DNA from: Actinomycetospora soli
GTDB lineage: Bacteria > Actinomycetota > Actinomycetes > Mycobacteriales > Pseudonocardiaceae
Direction of reading: 5' to 3'
DNA length: 64,000 nt
Assembly: GCF_021026295.1 (NCBI RefSeq)
Contig: NZ_JAJNDA010000002.1
Coordinates: 248,001-312,000 of the forward strand
Part shown: positions 1-9,152 of the stretch, one piece after another
Numbering within the stretch: the stretch's first letter is position 1
Layout of the letters: each line of letters begins with the position of its first letter
Made by a program: the position numbers and the translations under genes
The notes under the pieces: model-generated
The model's input: only the letters and a program-made list of their open reading frames with translations
What the model was told of the DNA's origin: nothing
Databases searched by the model: none

Positions 1-2437
1 GCTGCGTGAGCCACGACGCGAGGTTGAGCAGCTCGACCGCGAGCGACTCCCCGTCGGTCCACTCCTCCCGCGGGCTGCCGGGACGGGGCAGCGACATCCC
101 CTGCATCGTCAGGACGGTGAGGCGGTAGTCCTCGTCGAGCACCCCCGGGTCGCCGACGGGGCTCTCGTCCGGACCGCGCGGGTCCTCCGGGTCGAGCGTG
201 CGCTCCGGGAACAGCAGCGCGGCCTGCGGCAGCTCGCGCCGCTCCTCGAGGAAGTCGGCGACGACGTCGGCGTGCTCCTCGCCCTCCCGCGCGTGGCGGC
301 GCAGCGTGGCGATGACCTGGCCCGGGTCCCGGTGCTGCCCGCCGCCCACCTCGCGGACCGCGCGCAGCAGCACGATCCGGGTGTGCGGGAGCCGCGCCAC
401 GTCGTAGGGCAGCAGCCCGGTGAGCACGTCGAGCACCAGCCGACGCCGGGTGGCGGCGGCGAGCGAGCGCTCGCGGCGCCACGCCTTCTCGGGGTCGTCC
501 TCGTCGAGGAAGTGCTCGCGGCGGGGCTCGGCGACGACGCGGTACGGGTTGAGGATGCCGGGATCGGCGCCGAGCAGGTGGATGTGGCGGGAGAACGGCG
601 CCAGCTCCGGCACCCGGGTCAGGGCCGCGAGCGGACCCGACGGGTCGAGCACCGTCCACCGCGCCCCGGCGCGCAGCGTCTTGTAGACCATCAGCCCGGT
701 GAGGAACGACTTCCCGGAGCCCAGGCCGCCGACCACCGCGGTGAGCCCGGACGCGCGGCGGACCTCCTGCGCCATCCACGGGTCCCAGGCCACCGGACGA
801 CGGGTCGCGGTGCAGGTCTCGCCGAGCAGCACCCCGCGCCGGTCGCCGACGCTGGCCGAGGCGGCGGGGACCCCCGCCGCGACCCAGGTGACGGAGCCGC
901 GCCGCCGGTAGGCGGTGGACGCGAGCGGCTCGCCGGGGATGAACTCCCGGGCGTAGGCGTACTGGGCCTCGGGGTGCTCGAGGGCGACCCGCGGGCGGTA
1001 GAGGTCGAGCAGCTGCTGGGCGCGGGTCAGGGTCTCGGCCTCGTCGCGACCGGCCACGGCGACCCGCCACCAGCCGTAGACCCGGGTGTTGAGCTGGGTC
1101 AGCCCGCCGGAGAGCTCGTCCTCGATCTGCAGCACCCGGTCGGCCTGGCGCTCCAGCGACATCGGCGGGTCCAGGTCGTGGTCGTGCGTGTAGTGCCGGA
1201 TCTGGCTGCGCACCTTGCCCATCTGGCGCTGCAGCTCCCCCGAGACCTCCTCGGGGCGGCGGACGTAGATCCGCGCCGACCACTCGACCGGGAACGGGAG
1301 CCGGTCGCTGCGCTGCATCCAGGGGTCGTCGGCCTCGGGGATGCGCAGCGAGTCCATCAGCCCGACCGAGAGCACGGCGACGTGCCGCGACACCGGGTGC
1401 AGCCCCTGCCGCCCCTCGACCTGCACCGTCGGGGCGTAGGGCTCCTGGTGCATGGACACGCCGTCGGTGAACGCGGCGAGGTCCTCGGTCTCCCAGGCCG
1501 TGCCGGGCTCCGCGCTGACGTGCTGCGGCGCCGGCAGCCCGAGCGCGCACGAGCGGTGCATCAGCCAGGCCATGTCCTCCGCGGTGCACGGCACGCCGTC
1601 GAGTCCCGGCCCGCCGACCAGGGCGTCGACGTGGGCGATCTCGGTCTCCAGCGCCGTGAGCTCGGCGTTCGCCGCGCTCGGCAGCACCCGGTGCAGGACC
1701 GGGGCCGCCGTCTCCAGCCACCGGTCGACCACCGAGCGGCCCGAGACCTCGACGCCGAGGAACACCTCCTTGTCGGCCATCGACAGGCCCATCAGGTGGT
1801 GCTGCTCGCCGGTGACGAACTCCTCCCAGGACAGCGCCCCGGGCACGTCGGGCAGCCGGCCCGGCGAGTTGCGGTCGAACGCCTCCGCCCACCGCGCGAC
1901 GGGGAACGGCCGGCTCGTGACCCGCAGGTGCACCCAGCGGCCCTGCAGCTCGCCGAGCTGCGTGGCGATGCGGCGGATGAGCGACTCGCGCTGCGGGTCG
2001 GAGCGGAAGCTCCAGGGCTGCGCGGCCAGCCGGTACCACGCGGTGACCGTCGAGCCGGTGCGCGCGATGTTGCCGTCGATCGAGCGCAGGGCGATCGCGG
2101 AGCGGTACCCGGGCGCGGCCGAGGCGCCCGCCAGGGACCGGCCGCGGCGGCGGGCCGTCGTCGTCCGGGGCCGGGGGCGGCGCAGGCCCTCCGCCGGCGT
2201 CTCCCGGTCCTGCTCGGGCCGCTCGATGCGGTCGGGGTCGAGCGGGCGGTCGTCCGGGCGGTCGTCGGTCGGCGCGAGGTCGTCGCGGTCGACGGGCACG
2301 ACCTCGGCCGGGGTGGCCGGGAAGCCCCCCGGGAACGTGCCCCACCCGGCGTCGGGGGCGGGTTCGGGACCGGACTCGCGGGCCTCGGGCCAGGGCGCGC
2401 GGCGGCCCCACCCGCCGTCAGGACCTCCCCGGCGCAC
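1..2437 (-). CDS. VirB4-like conjugation/secretion ATPase (3' end beyond window)
   Basis: The reading frame is open from a GTG at 2437 to the left edge, so at least 812 codons are present and the C-terminus is missing. The GTG follows GGGGAGGG by about 7 nt and overlaps the end of the upstream gene by 20 nt. A Walker A motif, GGLGSGKSFLT, lies near residues 569-579 (DNA about 702-731). Near the edge is a long segment around LDEDYRLTVLTMQG and REEWTDGESLAVELL, which is typical of the large ATP-binding proteins found beside SCO6880-like genes in Streptomyces and relatives. The N-terminal 90 residues are Pro/Asp/Arg-rich and probably disordered. The family powers type IV-secretion-like or conjugative transfer at the membrane; the substrate here is unknown. 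It is the last visible gene of a three-gene minus-strand operon. Confidence 0.85.
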   Translation of the reverse strand, partial: MRRGGPDGGWGRRAPWPEARESGPEPAPDAGWGTFPGGFPATPAEVVPVDRDDLAPTDDRPDDRPLDPDRIERPEQDRETPAEGLRRPRPRTTTARRRGRSLAGASAAPGYRSAIALRSIDGNIARTGSTVTAWYRLAAQPWSFRSDPQRESLIRRIATQLGELQGRWVHLRVTSRPFPVARWAEAFDRNSPGRLPDVPGALSWEEFVTGEQHHLMGLSMADKEVFLGVEVSGRSVVDRWLETAAPVLHRVLPSAANAELTALETEIAHVDALVGGPGLDGVPCTAEDMAWLMHRSCALGLPAPQHVSAEPGTAWETEDLAAFTDGVSMHQEPYAPTVQVEGRQGLHPVSRHVAVLSVGLMDSLRIPEADDPWMQRSDRLPFPVEWSARIYVRRPEEVSGELQRQMGKVRSQIRHYTHDHDLDPPMSLERQADRVLQIEDELSGGLTQLNTRVYGWWRVAVAGRDEAETLTRAQQLLDLYRPRVALEHPEAQYAYAREFIPGEPLASTAYRRRGSVTWVAAGVPAASASVGDRRGVLLGETCTATRRPVAWDPWMAQEVRRASGLTAVVGGLGSGKSFLTGLMVYKTLRAGARWTVLDPSGPLAALTRVPELAPFSRHIHLLGADPGILNPYRVVAEPRREHFLDEDDPEKAWRRERSLAAATRRRLVLDVLTGLLPYDVARLPHTRIVLLRAVREVGGGQHRDPGQVIATLRRHAREGEEHADVVADFLEERRELPQAALLFPERTLDPEDPRGPDESPVGDPGVLDEDYRLTVLTMQGMSLPRPGSPREEWTDGESLAVELLNLASWLTQ

Positions 2438-3116
2438 CGTCGCCCTCCCCGTCCGTGCTCCCGGTCGCGGCCGGCCCGTACCGCCGTGGCATTCCCGACG
2501 ACGGGTCGCGACGCGGCCGGTCCGCCCGGCGCGCCCGGACCCGCACGACGCCGTCCGGGTCGGTGTCCGGGGCGGCCGCCGTGCCCGCCGGCGTGGGGCG
2601 CCGGGTGGGGGCGGCGACGCCGCCCCGGGTGGTCCAGGACCGTCTGGTCCGCTTCTTCGGGCGGGCGGGACGGCGGGCGGGACGCGCCGGCGGGGCGTCC
2701 TCGCGCACGGCCATCGCCGCGTGCGGGTCGATCCGTCCCGGCGGCAGCGCCGCGCGCGGCCGGACGGGCTCGATCGCGACGTGCCCGGCGCTGACGGTGC
2801 TGCCCGCCCCGCGCGTGCGGCGTCGGGGCCCGCGCACCTCGTGCCAGAAGAGCGTGAGCCACTCCAGGAGCGGCCGGTCCTCGTTGATCCGCTTGCTGAC
2901 GAACCGCACCACCACGACCGTGATGAGCAGCGCCCAGGCCACGGAGAAGAAGCCGAGCTGGATTCCGAGCCGTCGCTGCACGAACATCACGACGATCATG
3001 ACGATCAGGCCGACGCCGTAGCTCGAGTAGCGGGCGCGCCAGGGGAAGGTCGCCCGTGGGGGACCGAGCCAGACGGCGTCGACCCGGTACACGTCGTCGT
3101 CGGTGCGGATCTGCAC
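2418..3116 (-). CDS. two-helix membrane protein of a conjugation-like operon (TcpE/PrgI-like layout)
   Basis: This 232-residue protein starts at a GTG 3 nt after the stop of the upstream small gene. A short N-terminal soluble part (QIRTDDDVYRVDAVWLGPP) is followed by two hydrophobic helices at about residues 29-45 and 54-69, then a long basic Arg/Pro-rich tail that is probably cytoplasmic and disordered. Small two-helix proteins directly ahead of a VirB4-like ATPase are typical of conjugative systems (TcpE in Gram-positive elements, PrgI/SCO6880-type in actinobacteria). Which family it belongs to cannot be settled by eye. Its role as a membrane anchor for the ATPase is inferred from position. 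Confidence 0.7.
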   Translation of the reverse strand: MQIRTDDDVYRVDAVWLGPPRATFPWRARYSSYGVGLIVMIVVMFVQRRLGIQLGFFSVAWALLITVVVVRFVSKRINEDRPLLEWLTLFWHEVRGPRRRTRGAGSTVSAGHVAIEPVRPRAALPPGRIDPHAAMAVREDAPPARPARRPARPKKRTRRSWTTRGGVAAPTRRPTPAGTAAAPDTDPDGVVRVRARRADRPRRDPSSGMPRRYGPAATGSTDGEGDGAPGRS

Positions 3117-3119
3117 CCG

Positions 3120-3398
3120 TTACCCCGTGATCAGCTGGGCCAGGAACTGCCCGACCGCCGGGCCGTTGCCGGAGACCGCGATGCCGAGGGCCACCAGGCC
3201 CACGAGCAGGCCGACGCCGCGCCGCGCCACCCCCGCGTTGTCCCCGCGGCCGCCGATCCAGAGCATGATCACGGCGATCCCGAGCAGCAGCAGCGGGACG
3301 ATGTTGTCGCGGATCCACCCCTGCAGACCGTTGGTGCCCAGACCCTGTGCCGTGATCTGGGTGTCGAGGAGGTGCGAACCCAGGATCGTGAGGGTCAT
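3120..3398 (-). CDS. small two-helix membrane protein (TcpD/VirB2-like position)
   Basis: The predicted protein has 92 residues: MTLTILGSHLLDTQ, an amphipathic stretch, then two hydrophobic helices at about residues 33-50 and 59-77 flanking a short basic GGRGDNAGVARR loop. It opens the three-gene minus-strand operon that ends in a VirB4-like ATPase. In conjugation modules this position is often held by a pilin-like VirB2/TrbC protein or the small TcpD membrane protein. The lack of a clear cleavable signal peptide favours a plain membrane subunit. The GGAGGACCTCCGC sequence ahead of the ATG supports this start. Function is inferred from context only. Confidence 0.65.
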   Translation of the reverse strand: MTLTILGSHLLDTQITAQGLGTNGLQGWIRDNIVPLLLLGIAVIMLWIGGRGDNAGVARRGVGLLVGLVALGIAVSGNGPAVGQFLAQLITG

Positions 3399-3826
3399 GC
3401 GGAGGTCCTCCCGGACGGTGGCGTGCTGGTTCGGGGTCGGCCGGTCTCGACCGGTTGAGTAAACACGGCGGGCGCACGGGTCGGTACCCCCGGTGGTGCC
3501 GTACCGCGACCACGCTGCGCCGTGGGTGTCACCGGCGTCCTCCGACGTCGTAGGCCATCGTGGCGTGCCCGTGCGGACAACGGGGGGATGATCGCTCGCA
3601 CGGGCGTCGCGCGTGTCGCGTCACCCCACCGGAGAGTGACGTCGGGTCCGTCCGGTTACCGGTGAGTAGAACGTCACCCGGCTCGTCGGGCCGGGTGTCG
3701 GCACCAGCCGTTACAGTCCCCCTTGATCCGGGTAGGCGGCGCGACCACCACGCAGCGCGTCCGCAGGCCCGCCTGAACGTGACGGATCCTGCGCCGAGAC
3801 GCAGCGGTCCGCGGGGAGGTCTCACC
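3399..3826. promoter_or_regulatory. 428-bp divergent intergenic region
   Basis: This stretch separates the conjugation-like operon (minus) from the Fe-S oxidoreductase (plus). No convincing gene is seen in it. It must carry both promoters. One perfect 8-bp inverted repeat (CACCCGGC / GCCGGGTG, 3675-3697, 7-nt loop) lies about 130 nt ahead of the plus-strand gene and could be an operator; nothing identifies the regulator. Confidence 0.5.
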
Positions 3827-6295
3827 GTGCTCGTCCGTCTGATCCTGGGTCTCGCCCTGACCCTGGCCGTGGGGGTGATCGCCGCCCGCCGGGCGTGGTG
3901 GCTCTACACCCTCATCAAGTCCGGGCAGCCCGACGCCAAGCGCTCCGAGGGCCTCGGCGCCCGCCTGCGCACCCAGATCGTGGAGGTCGCGGGTCAGCGC
4001 AAACTGCTGCGCTGGTCGATCCCCGGCCTGGCCCACCTCTTCACGATGTGGGGCTTCGTCATCCTGTTGACGGTCTACATCGAGGCCTACGGCGCGCTGT
4101 TCGTCGAGGACTTCCACATCCCGCTGATCGGGCGCTCGCCGATCCTGGGCTTCCTCCAGGACTTCATCGCCGTGATGGTCCTGCTCTCGATCATCACCTT
4201 CGGCATCATGCGCGTGCAGCAGGACCCGGAGCGCAAGCAGCGGTCCTCGCGTTTCTACGGCTCGCACACGTCCGGCGCGTGGATCGTGCTCTTCCTGATC
4301 TTCAACGTGATCTGGACGCTGTTCGCCTTCCGCGGGACGTCCTCGGCCGCCGGCAACCTGCCCTACGAGTCGGGTGCCTGGGTCTCGATCGCGGTGGGCC
4401 AGCTGTTCACCGGCCTCTCCCCGACAACGCTGTTCGTCCTCGAGACGATCTTCCTGCTGCTGCACATCGGCGTGGCGCTGGTCTTCCTCGTGCAGGTGCT
4501 CTACTCCAAGCACCTCCACATCTTCATCGCCCCGATCAACGTCGCCGCCAAGCGGCTGCCGAAGGCCCTCGGCCCGCTGCAGCCGATCGAGTACGACGGC
4601 AAGCCGATCGACTTCGAGGACCCGCCCGAAGAGGCCTCGTTCGGTCGCGGCAAGATCGAGGACTTCACGTGGAAGGGCATGCTCGACTTCGAGACGTGCA
4701 CCGAGTGCGGTCGCTGCCAGTCGCAGTGCCCCGCGTGGAACACCGGCAAGCCGCTGTCGCCGAAGCTGCTGATCATGGACCTGCGCGACCACATGCTCGC
4801 GAAGGCGCCGTACATGATCGGCGGCAAGGACATGCCCGACGGCGGGGGCATCGACTGGGACGCGGGCCTCGCCAAGAACGAGCACGGCGGCCACGGCGTG
4901 CCGGAGTCGGGCTACGAGCGCCACACCGGGACCGACGACATCCAGGCCGCGCGCCCGCTGGTCGGCACCGCCCAGCAGCTCGGCGTCATCGACCCCGAGG
5001 TCCTCTGGTCCTGCACCACCTGCGGCGCCTGCGTCGAGCAGTGCCCGGTGGACATCGAGCACGTCGACCACATCGTCGACATGCGCCGCAACCAGGTGAT
5101 GATCGAGTCCGAGTTCCCCGGTGAGCTCGGCGTCCTGTTCCGCAACCTGGAGAACAAGGGCAACCCCTGGGGCCAGAACAACTCCAACCGCATGGACTGG
5201 GCGAAGGACCTCCCCTTCGCGGTGCCCGAGTTCGACGGCGAGCTGTCCCCGGAGACCGAGTACCTGTTCTTCATCGGCTGCGCCGGCGCCTTCGACGACA
5301 ACGCGAAGAAGACCGTGCGGGCCACCGCCGAGCTGCTGCACATCGCGGGCGTGAACTACACCGTGCTCGGCAAGGAGGAGAGCTGCACCGGTGACCCGGC
5401 GCGGCGCTCGGGCAACGAGTTCCTCTTCCAGATGATGGCGATGCAGACCAAGGAGATGCTCGACACGGTCTTCGAGGGTCGCGAGCCCGGCACCCGCAAG
5501 ATCGTCACGACCTGCCCGCACTGCATGAACACGCTCGGGCGCGAGTACCCGCAGCTCGACGGCCACTACGAGGTCGTCCACCACACCCAGCTGCTCAACC
5601 AGCTGGTGCGGGAGAAGAAGCTGATCCCGGTCGCGCCGGAGTCCTCGCCGGTGCCGCAGGCCAAGCTCGACATCAACCCGTCGACCAACCTGCAGTACAA
5701 GGGCCCGCAGGCCGACGGCACCGAGCGCGGGCTCGTGACCGCGAACGGGCACTCGGTCAACGGCCACCCGGAGGACCAGGCGGCCCCGGCCGCCGAGGTC
5801 GTCTCCACGAACGGGTCCTCGAACGGGTCCTCGAACGGGCACGGTCCGAAGACGGTGACCTACCACGACCCCTGCTACCTGGGTCGGCACAACGAGGTCT
5901 ACACCCCGCCGCGTGAGCTGGTGGAGGCCGCGGGCGCGGTGCTCAAGGAGATGCCGCGCCACGCCGACCGGGCGCTGTGCTGCGGTGCCGGTGGTGCGCG
6001 CATGTGGATGGAGGAGAACATCGGCAAGCGCATCAACATGGAGCGCGTCGACGAGGCCATCTCCGTCGAGCCGGACGTCATCGCGTCGGGCTGCCCCTTC
6101 TGCCGCGTGATGCTCACCGACGGCCTCACCGAGCGCCAGAGCGAGGCGAAGGCGGTCGGCACCGAGGTCATGGACGTCTCGCAGATGCTCCTGGCCGCGG
6201 TGAAGCGCGGGCAGCCGGCGGACGGCGACAAGCCGGGCGAGTCCGACCCGGCCACCACCGCCACCTCGGCGAACGTGCAGAACCCGGCGGAGTAG
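3827..6295 (+). CDS. membrane (Fe-S)-binding heterodisulfide-reductase-like oxidoreductase
   Basis: I place the start at GTG 3827 because GGGGAGG lies 7 nt upstream; a longer frame exists to 3560 but its extra residues look non-coding. The 822-residue product begins with membrane helices (first about residues 1-21, then several between 65 and 225, HdrE/NarI-like). Two 4Fe-4S motifs follow, CTECGRCQSQCP near residue 291 and CTTCGACVEQCP near 396. Two CCG domains come next (GCAGAFDD...TCPHC, then HDPCYLGRHN...CCGAGGARMW...SGCPFC). An Asn/Ser/Gly-rich linker separates the CCG domains. This is the architecture of the actinobacterial family that includes M. tuberculosis Rv0338c, thought to pass electrons between the membrane pool and soluble partners. 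The physiological substrate is unknown. Confidence 0.88.
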   Translation: MLVRLILGLALTLAVGVIAARRAWWLYTLIKSGQPDAKRSEGLGARLRTQIVEVAGQRKLLRWSIPGLAHLFTMWGFVILLTVYIEAYGALFVEDFHIPLIGRSPILGFLQDFIAVMVLLSIITFGIMRVQQDPERKQRSSRFYGSHTSGAWIVLFLIFNVIWTLFAFRGTSSAAGNLPYESGAWVSIAVGQLFTGLSPTTLFVLETIFLLLHIGVALVFLVQVLYSKHLHIFIAPINVAAKRLPKALGPLQPIEYDGKPIDFEDPPEEASFGRGKIEDFTWKGMLDFETCTECGRCQSQCPAWNTGKPLSPKLLIMDLRDHMLAKAPYMIGGKDMPDGGGIDWDAGLAKNEHGGHGVPESGYERHTGTDDIQAARPLVGTAQQLGVIDPEVLWSCTTCGACVEQCPVDIEHVDHIVDMRRNQVMIESEFPGELGVLFRNLENKGNPWGQNNSNRMDWAKDLPFAVPEFDGELSPETEYLFFIGCAGAFDDNAKKTVRATAELLHIAGVNYTVLGKEESCTGDPARRSGNEFLFQMMAMQTKEMLDTVFEGREPGTRKIVTTCPHCMNTLGREYPQLDGHYEVVHHTQLLNQLVREKKLIPVAPESSPVPQAKLDINPSTNLQYKGPQADGTERGLVTANGHSVNGHPEDQAAPAAEVVSTNGSSNGSSNGHGPKTVTYHDPCYLGRHNEVYTPPRELVEAAGAVLKEMPRHADRALCCGAGGARMWMEENIGKRINMERVDEAISVEPDVIASGCPFCRVMLTDGLTERQSEAKAVGTEVMDVSQMLLAAVKRGQPADGDKPGESDPATTATSANVQNPAE

Positions 6296-6308
6296 CCCTC
6301 CCCGGTCC

Positions 6309-6361
6309 CGAACGAAGGGGCCCTCCGGTCGAGCAGGTCGACCGGAGGGCCCCTTCGTTCG
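6309..6361 (+). terminator. strong intrinsic terminator hairpin
   Basis: A perfect 24-bp inverted repeat (6309-6332 and 6338-6361, 5-nt loop GCAGG) begins 13 nt after the Fe-S oxidoreductase stop. Its core is AAGGGGCCCTCCGGTCGA. There is no U-tract, as is usual for high-GC actinobacterial terminators. Confidence 0.85.
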
Positions 6362-6394
6362 TTCCGGCGGCGACGGGCAAGATCCTGTTCTGCG

Positions 6395-6427
6395 GAGCGA
6401 TCTGCTCGCTCAGCGAGCACATCGCTC
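6395..6427. repeat. 33-bp near-perfect palindrome upstream of dcd
   Basis: Left arm GAGCGATCTGCTCGCT (6395-6410) and right arm AGCGAGCACATCGCTC (6412-6427) match at 15 of 16 positions around a single central base. It lies 34 nt after the terminator and about 70 nt ahead of the dcd promoter. It could be a second stem of a double terminator or a dimeric operator for dcd. An additional AAGATC / GATCTT pair flanks it at a distance. Confidence 0.6.
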
Positions 6428-6493
6428 GGCTCGTCGCGATCTTCGCCATGGCCGACGACGGGTGGCCCGGCCCGGCGTGTCGGGTTGCGCCGA

Positions 6494-6505
6494 TAGAGTG
6501 CACCG
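6494..6505 (+). promoter_or_regulatory. leaderless -10 box for dcd
   Basis: TAGAGT at 6494-6499 fits the actinobacterial TANNNT -10 element and is followed after 6 nt by the GTG start. No Shine-Dalgarno sequence precedes the start, so transcription probably begins at the start codon. Confidence 0.55.
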
Positions 6506-7081
6506 GTGCTGCTCTCCGACCGCGACATCCGCGCCGAGATCGCCGCGGGACGCGTCGCGCTCGACCCGTTCGACGAGACGCTGCTGCAGCCCTCGAGCGT
6601 GGACCTGCGGTTGGACCGACACTTCCGGACCTTCAACAACCACGCCTACACCCACATCGACCCGGCGCTGCAGCAGGACGACCTGACGCGCATGGTCGAG
6701 CCGCCGGAGGACGAGGCGTTCGTCCTGCACCCGGGTGAGTTCGTGCTCGGCTCCACCTACGAGGTCATCTCGTTACCCGACGACGTGGCCGGGCGATTGG
6801 AGGGGAAGAGCAGTCTCGGCCGCCTGGGCCTGTTGACCCACTCCACGGCCGGCTTCATCGACCCCGGCTTCTCCGGGCACGTGACGCTGGAGCTGTCGAA
6901 CGTCGCGAACCTGCCGATCCGACTCTGGCCGGGCATGAAGGTCGGGCAGCTCTGCCTGTTCCGCCTGTCGTCGCCCTCGGAGCACCCGTACGGCTCGGCG
7001 ATCTACGGGTCGCGCTACCAGGACCAGCGCGGGCCGACGCCGTCGCGCTCCTACGTCAACTTCCGCAAGGGCCTGTCGTAG
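6506..7081 (+). CDS. dcd: dCTP deaminase (dUMP-forming type)
   Basis: The 191-residue length and sequence match Dcd: [16 protein letters not shown] at the N-terminus, then [16 protein letters not shown], the conserved core [18 protein letters not shown] and [10 protein letters not shown], and the C-terminal tail [13 protein letters not shown]. The enzyme deaminates dCTP. In mycobacteria and several actinobacteria the same protein also hydrolyses the product, giving dUMP directly for thymidylate synthesis; which mode applies here is inferred from phylogeny, not seen. It is a cytosolic homotrimer. The gene is monocistronic, flanked by a hairpin upstream and a convergent gene downstream. Confidence 0.95.
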   Translation: MLLSDRDIRAEIAAGRVALDPFDETLLQPSSVDLRLDRHFRTFNNHAYTHIDPALQQDDLTRMVEPPEDEAFVLHPGEFVLGSTYEVISLPDDVAGRLEGKSSLGRLGLLTHSTAGFIDPGFSGHVTLELSNVANLPIRLWPGMKVGQLCLFRLSSPSEHPYGSAIYGSRYQDQRGPTPSRSYVNFRKGLS

Positions 7082-7186
7082 GACGCTCCCGCGCGGTGCG
7101 CACCGGGCAGGTCGGCCGGGTCCGGAGCCTGCCTGGACGTGACCTCCGTGGCCGCGGCGCGGACGACGTCCGATCCGTGACCGGAC

Positions 7187-8947
7187 TCAGCCGACGAGCT
7201 GCCCCGCACGGTGCACCCGGTTCCGGCCGGAGTTCTTGGCGGAGTACAGCGCCCGGTCGGCCTCGGAGACCAGTCCCTCGCCGTCGCCGGCGTGGTGGGG
7301 CAGCGTCGCGATGCCGAACGAGGCCGTGACGAGCTGGCGGCCGCCGCGCTTGAAGTCGGCCTCCACCCGCTCCCGCAGCCGCTCGGCGAGGGCGGCGGCG
7401 TCCTCGGTGTCGCCGTGGGTGATGAGGATGGCGAACTCCTCGCCCCCGTACCGGTAGGCGGTCTCGCCCTCGCGCATGGACGCCCGCAGCGTGCTCGCGA
7501 CCTCCTGGAGGACGACGTCCCCCTGCTGGTGGCCGTAGCGGTCGTTGAGCTCCTTGAAGTGGTCGAGGTCGAGCATGATCACCGACATCGCCTGCCCGTG
7601 CCGCTTCGCGTTGGCGACGGCGGTGTCGAGGTCGGCACCGAGCCGTCGGCGGTTCGCGAGCTGGGTGAGCGGGTCGAACTGGGAGAGCCGCTCGGTGGCG
7701 GCGTGCAGCCGGCTGGCCTCGATGGCCGACCCGGCGAGGGTCGCGAGCATCTCCACCGCCGAGAGCGACTGGCCGTCGACCTCGCCCTCGCTCCCGTCGA
7801 AGCACTCCAGGACGCCGATCACCCGCGCGCCGACCACCAGGGGCACGGCGACCGCGGCCTCGTCGTCGGTGTCGGGGTCCCCGCGCGAGATCTGCCCGTA
7901 GCGGGCGGACCGGCCGACCACACCCACGCCGAGACTGCACTGGCGCTCGAGCGGGGGGACCGCACCGCGCTCGGAGTCGTAGGCGAGCTCCAGGCCGGAC
8001 CCGTCCTCGTCGAGCAGCCACAGGAGCACGCGACCCTCGGTGACCGCGACCGCGGCCTGCACCGTGGAGTCGACGACGTAGCGGGTGTTGAGCGACCCCG
8101 CGATCTCGCGGGTCATGATCAGGATGGTGCGCAGGCGGTCGGTCTGGGCCTGCAGCCGCTCGGCCTGCGCCAAGGACTCCTCGCGCTGGTGGCGCAGGGC
8201 CACGGTCATGTCCGCGAGTCCGTCACGCAGGGCCACCAGTTCCGCGGAGCCGGCGACGGGTTCCGGCGGGTGGAGGCGCCCCTCGGAGATCCCCCGGACC
8301 GAGGCGAGGAGACCGTCGACGGGGGCGACGACGTGTCGCTCCAGCCGACGACGGCCACGCAGCGCGACGACGAGCGTGCCGAGCCCGACGAGGACCAGCA
8401 GGACGCCGACCGACCACTGCATCACCGTGGACATGCGCTGGTTGTCCTCGATGGCCACCAGGGTCGCCGCACGGGTGTCGTCCTTGCGGCCCTGGTAGTT
8501 GTCGAAGATCGCCTTGCCCTGGAGCAGGAAGGCCTCGACTCCGCCCGGCGGCGGCACCTGCCGCGCCCGGTCGGCCCACTCGGTGCGCCAGCGCTGCTGG
8601 GCGAGCAGGAGCTGCAGGACGCTCTGGCGCAGCGCCGGCTCCTCGAGCAGGTTCACCATCTGCGTGTCGGCGGCCGCGAGGTCGGGGCTCGTCTTGGTCG
8701 CCTCGTCGGAGAAGAAGCGGTCACCCGTCGCGAGGTAGCCCCGCAGCGCGGAGTCCATGGACAGCATCGCCTGGTGCGAGTCCTCGACGGCGAGGAGTCC
8801 GGCCTGCAGTCGGTCCTCGGCCGGGGAGGTGACCGCGGCGCTGTAGAGCACCCGGAACACGACCAGGAGCACGATCACCAGCGCGGCGACCGACACCGTG
8901 ACGCCGAGGCGCTGGACCTCGGTGGTCAACCTCGGTGCTCGTCTCAC
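7187..8947 (-). CDS. membrane diguanylate cyclase (CHASE3-like/HAMP/GAF/GGDEF)
   Basis: From GTG 8947, which sits 7 nt after GGAGGG, the product has 586 residues. An ATG at 9040 would add 31 residues and is the alternative. A first transmembrane helix (about residues 14-36) leads to a periplasmic helical sensor of CHASE3 type (ALRGYLATGDRFF). A second helix near residues 176-198 precedes a HAMP segment, a coiled coil, a GAF domain, and a GGDEF domain with an intact GGEEF active site at residues 501-505. The expected RxxD product-inhibition site reads REGE, so feedback inhibition may be weakened. It would make cyclic di-GMP in response to an extracytoplasmic cue plus a GAF ligand. No EAL domain is present. 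Confidence 0.9.
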   Translation of the reverse strand: MRRAPRLTTEVQRLGVTVSVAALVIVLLVVFRVLYSAAVTSPAEDRLQAGLLAVEDSHQAMLSMDSALRGYLATGDRFFSDEATKTSPDLAAADTQMVNLLEEPALRQSVLQLLLAQQRWRTEWADRARQVPPPGGVEAFLLQGKAIFDNYQGRKDDTRAATLVAIEDNQRMSTVMQWSVGVLLVLVGLGTLVVALRGRRRLERHVVAPVDGLLASVRGISEGRLHPPEPVAGSAELVALRDGLADMTVALRHQREESLAQAERLQAQTDRLRTILIMTREIAGSLNTRYVVDSTVQAAVAVTEGRVLLWLLDEDGSGLELAYDSERGAVPPLERQCSLGVGVVGRSARYGQISRGDPDTDDEAAVAVPLVVGARVIGVLECFDGSEGEVDGQSLSAVEMLATLAGSAIEASRLHAATERLSQFDPLTQLANRRRLGADLDTAVANAKRHGQAMSVIMLDLDHFKELNDRYGHQQGDVVLQEVASTLRASMREGETAYRYGGEEFAILITHGDTEDAAALAERLRERVEADFKRGGRQLVTASFGIATLPHHAGDGEGLVSEADRALYSAKNSGRNRVHRAGQLVG

Positions 8948-9152
8948 CCGCACACCCTCCTGGCCCGATGTCCCCCGGGGAGTCCCGTCGGGAGCCTCCG
9001 ACGAGCGTGCTCTCTGGAGGACATCCCCCACCGGCGGCATGACGTTAGCCGGTTCCGGGTATCGGTCACAGCTTTGCGGGCCGAGGCCGAGTGGATCCGT
9101 GCTCAGAGAGCAGGATATTGCACCGTTCGGCGCAGTGTCCGCCGCGGAACCG

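Noticed and set aside
272-2794. Very long open frame on the plus strand over the ATPase gene
   Set aside because: Its composition is Arg/Pro/Gly/Ala-rich without domain signals, while the opposite strand shows a Walker A motif and a ribosome-binding site. It is an antisense artefact of high GC content.
3560-3826. N-terminal extension of the Fe-S oxidoreductase
   Set aside because: The extension has no membrane or domain signal and a good ribosome-binding site precedes GTG 3827.
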